This document shows positions 60,996 through 64,000 of a DNA stretch of 64,000 bases, one piece after another. Each line of letters begins with the position of its first letter. Within the stretch, counting starts at the first letter, position 1. Source of the DNA: Sphingopyxis sp. H073 (GTDB lineage: Bacteria > Pseudomonadota > Alphaproteobacteria > Sphingomonadales > Sphingomonadaceae); contig NZ_LNSG01000014.1 of the NCBI RefSeq assembly GCF_001468395.1, positions 1-64,000 on the forward strand, in the 5' to 3' direction. The position numbers and the translations under genes are program-made. The notes under the pieces are model-generated. The model saw only the letters and a list, made by a program, of their open reading frames with translations, was not told where the DNA came from and did not search any database.

Positions 60996-61565
60996 ATGGC
61001 GGCGGCGATGGCGAAAGCGGACACTCCCAAAGGCGAAAAGCCGAAGAAGAAGGCGGCAAAAAAGCCCGACGCCAAGCCCTATGAGCGCCCGCGCGGCGGC
61101 GAGGCGCGCTCGATCGCCGACCTCGTCCCCGAAATCGGCCGCACCGCCTTCCGCAAATTCGGCTTCATCCAGTCGTCGGTGGTCAGCCGCTGGCGCGAGA
61201 TCGTCGGCGACCGGCTCGCCGACGTCACCCAGCCCGCGATGATCCGCTTCCCCGCCGGGCAGAAGGCGGGCGGCACGCTGCACCTGACGATCAGCGGCGC
61301 GCACGCCCCGATGCTCCAGCATGTGTCGCCCGACATCATCGCCGCGGTGAACCGCTTCTTCGGCTATGCCGCGATCGCCACGGTGCGGATGACGCACGGT
61401 CAGGTGACCCCCGCCGCCCCCGTTCAGCCGCCCGCAATGCTCAAACCCGTACCCGAAGAATTGGGGGATAGCCTTCGCGATATCGGCGACCCGGAACTGC
61501 GTACCGTGCTCGAACGCATGGCGGCGGGGCTGGCGTCGGCGCCGAAGCTCCCCCGGATCAGTTGA
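60996..61565 (+). CDS. DUF721 family protein
   Basis: A 189-aa cytoplasmic protein with a basic, lysine-rich N-terminus (KPKKKAAKKPDAK) and a DUF721 core: FGFIQSSVVSRWREIVGDRLADVTQP, then LHLTISGAHAPMLQHVSPDII. The family (Zn-ribbon/RNA-binding-like) is often encoded beside mutY or dsbA-like genes in alphaproteobacteria and may bind nucleic acid; its role is unknown. It is 9 bp before the first DsbA-like gene. Confidence 0.88.
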   Translation: MAAAMAKADTPKGEKPKKKAAKKPDAKPYERPRGGEARSIADLVPEIGRTAFRKFGFIQSSVVSRWREIVGDRLADVTQPAMIRFPAGQKAGGTLHLTISGAHAPMLQHVSPDIIAAVNRFFGYAAIATVRMTHGQVTPAAPVQPPAMLKPVPEELGDSLRDIGDPELRTVLERMAAGLASAPKLPRIS

Positions 61566-61574
61566 AGGCCACGC

Positions 61575-62288
61575 ATGTCCCGACTTCTCCCGCCCGTCCG
61601 CCACATCGCCGTCGCAGTTGCCGCCACCGCCGCGCTCGCGCTGTTCGCCGCCGCCACGCCCGCGCAGCCCGTCCGCTGGTCGGCGAAGGTCGAAACCAGC
61701 CCGATCGGCGCCTATATCGTCGGCAACCCGAACGCGAAGGTCCGGCTCGTCGAATATTTCAGCTATACGTGCAGCCATTGCGCCGAATTCGCCAAGGCCG
61801 GCACCGTCCCGCTGCGCACCCTCTATATCGACAAGGGACTGGTGCTGTTCGAATATCGCAACCTCGTCCGCGACCCCGTCGACATGACCGCCGCGCTGCT
61901 CGCGCGCTGCGGCGCGCCGGCTGCCTTCGCCGGAAATCACGACGCGATCTTCGCGGCGCAGCCGGTCTGGCTCGGCAAGGTCGCCAAGGCGACCGAAGCG
62001 CAGAGGAAAAGCTGGTATCAGGGCAGCCTCGGCGACCGCGCGCGCAGGATCGCCGCCGACACCGGGCTCACCGCGATCATGCAGAAGCGCGGCTATACTA
62101 CGGCGCAGATCGGCACATGCCTCGACAGCGAGGTCGCGCAGGCGGAGATCGCGGGGATGACCAACATCGGCCAGAACGCCGATCGCGTCGCGGGCACCCC
62201 GACCTTTTTCATCAACGGCCGCAACGCCGCCGTGGTCCAGTGGACCGCGCTCAAAACGAAACTCGACGCCGCCCTGAAGGGCTCCTAA
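61575..62288 (+). CDS. DsbA-like periplasmic thioredoxin-fold protein (1)
   Basis: A 237-aa exported protein. A signal peptide ends near ATPAQP. The active site is CSHC (YTCSHCAEF) in a DsbA/thioredoxin-4 fold, with the cis-Pro loop AGTPTFFING. It probably forms or shuffles disulfides in secreted proteins. The next gene is a paralogue with the same CSHC motif, so the pair arose by duplication and may divide labour. Confidence 0.9.
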   Translation: MSRLLPPVRHIAVAVAATAALALFAAATPAQPVRWSAKVETSPIGAYIVGNPNAKVRLVEYFSYTCSHCAEFAKAGTVPLRTLYIDKGLVLFEYRNLVRDPVDMTAALLARCGAPAAFAGNHDAIFAAQPVWLGKVAKATEAQRKSWYQGSLGDRARRIAADTGLTAIMQKRGYTTAQIGTCLDSEVAQAEIAGMTNIGQNADRVAGTPTFFINGRNAAVVQWTALKTKLDAALKGS

Positions 62289-62325
62289 GAAGCCACCATA
62301 TCCCCTGTCCGGAGAGAAACCGACC

Positions 62326-63072
62326 ATGACGAAGGCCCTGCTGCGTATCCTCCTCCTGTCCTCGCTCGGCGCGCTCGCGCTCGCGGGTTGCGGCGAAAGC
62401 AAGACCGACCCCGCCAAGGAACAGGATGTCATTGCCAAGGTCGCGGCGCCCGCGGGCAAGAGCTGGTCGGCGACGGTCAGCCAGACCGCCGACGGCGGCT
62501 ATCTGATGGGCAACCCCGACGCGCCGATCAAGATCATCGAATTCGCCTCGCTGACCTGCTCGCACTGCGCCGAATTCTCGAAGGAAAGCCACGAGGAGAT
62601 CAAGCGCGACTTCATCGACACCGGCCGGGTGAGCCTCGAGGTGCGCAACTTCATCCGCGATCCGCTCGACGCGATGGCGGCCGCGGTCATCCGCTGCGGC
62701 CCGGTCGACCGCTATTTCCCGCTGCAGGAAAATGTCTTCGCCTCGCAGGCCGACCTCTTCGCGGGCGCGCAGGCGAATGCCGCGGGCGGCGAAGCGGCGA
62801 TGAAGCTGCCCCCGGCGCAGCGCTTCCCGGCGCTCGCCAAGGCATGGAAGCTCGACGCCTTCTTCCAGTCGCGCGGCGTCACCGCCGAACAGATCAACGC
62901 GTGCCTCGGCAATATCGACAATATCTCGAAGCTCGAACAGGGCACCAATGCCGCGGTCGAGAAATATACGATCCAGGGCACCCCGACCTTCGTCATCAAC
63001 GGCCAGGTCGCCGAGGGTATCGCGACCTGGGGCCTGCTGCGCGACCGCCTGCGCACGATGGGCGCACGCTGA
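62326..63072 (+). CDS. DsbA-like thioredoxin-fold lipoprotein (2)
   Basis: A 248-aa protein paralogous to the upstream one. LALAGC is a lipobox, so it is probably lipid-anchored. The active site is CSHC (LTCSHCAEFSKESH) and the cis-Pro loop QGTPTFVINGQ. The residues after Cys (ESKTD) would leave it in the periplasm-facing leaflet. It lies 37 bp after the first DsbA-like gene and ends before two hairpins that separate it from smc. Confidence 0.9.
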   Translation: MTKALLRILLLSSLGALALAGCGESKTDPAKEQDVIAKVAAPAGKSWSATVSQTADGGYLMGNPDAPIKIIEFASLTCSHCAEFSKESHEEIKRDFIDTGRVSLEVRNFIRDPLDAMAAAVIRCGPVDRYFPLQENVFASQADLFAGAQANAAGGEAAMKLPPAQRFPALAKAWKLDAFFQSRGVTAEQINACLGNIDNISKLEQGTNAAVEKYTIQGTPTFVINGQVAEGIATWGLLRDRLRTMGAR

Positions 63073-63084
63073 ACGCCGGCGATC

Positions 63085-63167
63085 CTCCCTGCGGCGAGCC
63101 CGCGGGGAGGAGCCTTTCTAACCCCTTGCGACTCCCCCTCCGGCGCGTCATGACGGTGCGAGGGGGA
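63085..63167. terminator. Two hairpins between the dsbA-like and smc genes
   Basis: Hairpin 1, CTCCCTGCGG/CCGCGGGGAG (63085-63109), is a fragment of the GGGGAGGGGG repeat family and precedes a weak CTTTCT. Hairpin 2, TCCCCCTC/GAGGGGGA (63133-63140 and 63160-63167), follows. Termination of the dsbA-like transcript here is plausible but unproved. Confidence 0.45.
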
Positions 63168-63223
63168 ATTGTGACGCAAAGGTTGCAACAGCCGCGATTC
63201 GACGACCTGCACGGGAGCTTTCC

Positions 63224-64000
63224 GTGCAGATAAAGCGGCTGCGCCTGACCGGTTTCAAAAGCTTCGTCGAACCCACCGAACTGCGCATCGAACCCGGCCT
63301 CACCGGGGTCGTCGGCCCCAATGGCTGCGGCAAGTCGAACCTGCTCGAGGCGATCCGCTGGGTGATGGGCGAATCCTCGCCGAAGTCGATGCGCGGCGGC
63401 GGGATGGAGGATGTGATCTTCGCGGGCACCACGCGGCGCCCGCCCCGCGATTTCGCCGAGGTCGCGATCCATTGCGATACCAAGGGCGGCGTCGTCGCGG
63501 GGCTTTCGGACGCGAGCGAGGGCCACGAGATCGAAATTATCCGCCGTATCGAGCGTGGCGCGGGCAGCGCCTATCGCGCCAACGGCCGCGACGTGCGCGC
63601 AAAGGACGTCGCGCTGATCTTCGCCGACGCCGCGACCGGCGCGCACAGCCCGGCGCTCGTCAGCCAGGGCAAGATCGCCAATGTCATCGCCGCCAAGCCG
63701 ACCGACCGCCGTGCAATGCTCGAAGAAGCGGCGGGCATCGCGGGCCTGCACGTTCGCCGCAAGGACGCCGAGCAGAAATTGCGCGCGACCGAAACCAATC
63801 TCGGCCGCCTCTCCGAAATCGTCGCCGATATGGAGGTGCGCGCGAACGCGCTCCGGCGTCAGGCGCGCGCCGCCGAAAAATACAAGAAACTGTCCGAGGA
63901 TATCCGCGTCGCCGAAGGACGGCTGATCTATGCACGCTGGCGCGACGCCGCCGCCGCCGCCGATCAGGCGCGCCGCGACGCCGACGCCGCCGAAGCCGCG
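63224..64000 (+). CDS. smc: Chromosome segregation protein SMC (5' part)
   Basis: First 259 codons; the gene continues past the window. A GTG start at 63224 follows GGGAG (63213-63217). The N-terminal ATPase head has [15 protein letters not shown], Walker A GPNGCGKS (31-38), EAIRWVMGE and LVSQGKI (the Q-loop area). After about residue 160, the heptad-rich Arg/Ala/Glu coiled coil begins. SMC with ScpA/ScpB condenses and segregates the chromosome. The missing C-terminal head and hinge are outside the window. Confidence 0.95.
   Translation, partial: MQIKRLRLTGFKSFVEPTELRIEPGLTGVVGPNGCGKSNLLEAIRWVMGESSPKSMRGGGMEDVIFAGTTRRPPRDFAEVAIHCDTKGGVVAGLSDASEGHEIEIIRRIERGAGSAYRANGRDVRAKDVALIFADAATGAHSPALVSQGKIANVIAAKPTDRRAMLEEAAGIAGLHVRRKDAEQKLRATETNLGRLSEIVADMEVRANALRRQARAAEKYKKLSEDIRVAEGRLIYARWRDAAAAADQARRDADAAEAA

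Overview
The window is a high-GC chromosomal segment, most likely from a Sphingomonadaceae bacterium (Sphingopyxis or a close relative). This is inferred from the glnK-amtB-TonB receptor neighbourhood, the folA-dipeptidase-ribF-ileS-lspA-DUF3035 order, the frequent short palindromic intergenic repeats and general protein flavour; no database was searched. Most of the sequence is ordinary core genome. Two low-GC patches at about 1-1900 and 52180-53945 look acquired.

Left end (1-1874): a compact, apparently intact PvuII-like type II restriction-modification system. An R.PvuII-like nuclease and a small C-type regulator are on the minus strand, and an M.PvuII-like N4-cytosine methyltransferase is divergent. 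It abuts an M20 amidohydrolase whose start codon overlaps the methyltransferase stop codon.

1871-13311: amidohydrolase, a GlsB/YeaQ-type membrane protein, convergent nadB, an ABC ATPase, two DUF4402 exported proteins flanking a zinc-finger gene and a TA-flanked miniature element, tldD, two exported proteins of unknown function, and a set of small housekeeping-type genes (DUF924, FMN-binding, DUF2007, endonuclease/phosphatase). 13312-18160: the nitrogen module glnK-amtB with a clear sigma-54 promoter and an intrinsic terminator, then a TonB-dependent receptor.

18195-31652: a frameshifted exported protein, a glyoxalase-like protein and divergent winged-helix regulator, a GMC oxidoreductase, two fatty-acid-hydroxylase-type membrane proteins, a membrane-tethered AraC regulator, RecQ, a short-chain dehydrogenase with divergent LysR regulator, Dps, a GDT1-like protein and a GGDEF diguanylate cyclase whose stop codon lies in a second copy of the miniature element.

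31833-44062: tightly packed purE-purK-folA-dipeptidase-ribF, then ileS-lspA-DUF3035, a retropepsin-like protease behind a strong inverted repeat, a membrane protein and dxs. 44225-50032: MipA/OmpV porin-like protein, then a LysR-controlled five-gene cluster (FMN-binding protein, glyoxalase-like, DUF1348, tautomerase, YdcZ transporter), DUF6265 and an AraC-type regulator.

50107-64000: TPP riboswitch and thiC; a solitary low-GC ATPase-TOPRIM (OLD-like) gene that is a plausible phage-defence nuclease; a decayed gene remnant; tRNA-Cys; a methyltransferase-tolC pair behind a palindromic operator candidate; a PopZ-like protein; the mutY-serine hydrolase-nudC operon; DUF721; two DsbA-like thioredoxins; and the first 259 codons of smc, which runs off the end.

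No CRISPR array, rRNA or prophage was seen. The most unusual items are the PvuII-like system, the TA-GGGTC miniature element family whose ends supply stop codons to three genes, and the lone ATPase-TOPRIM gene with an altered Walker B motif.
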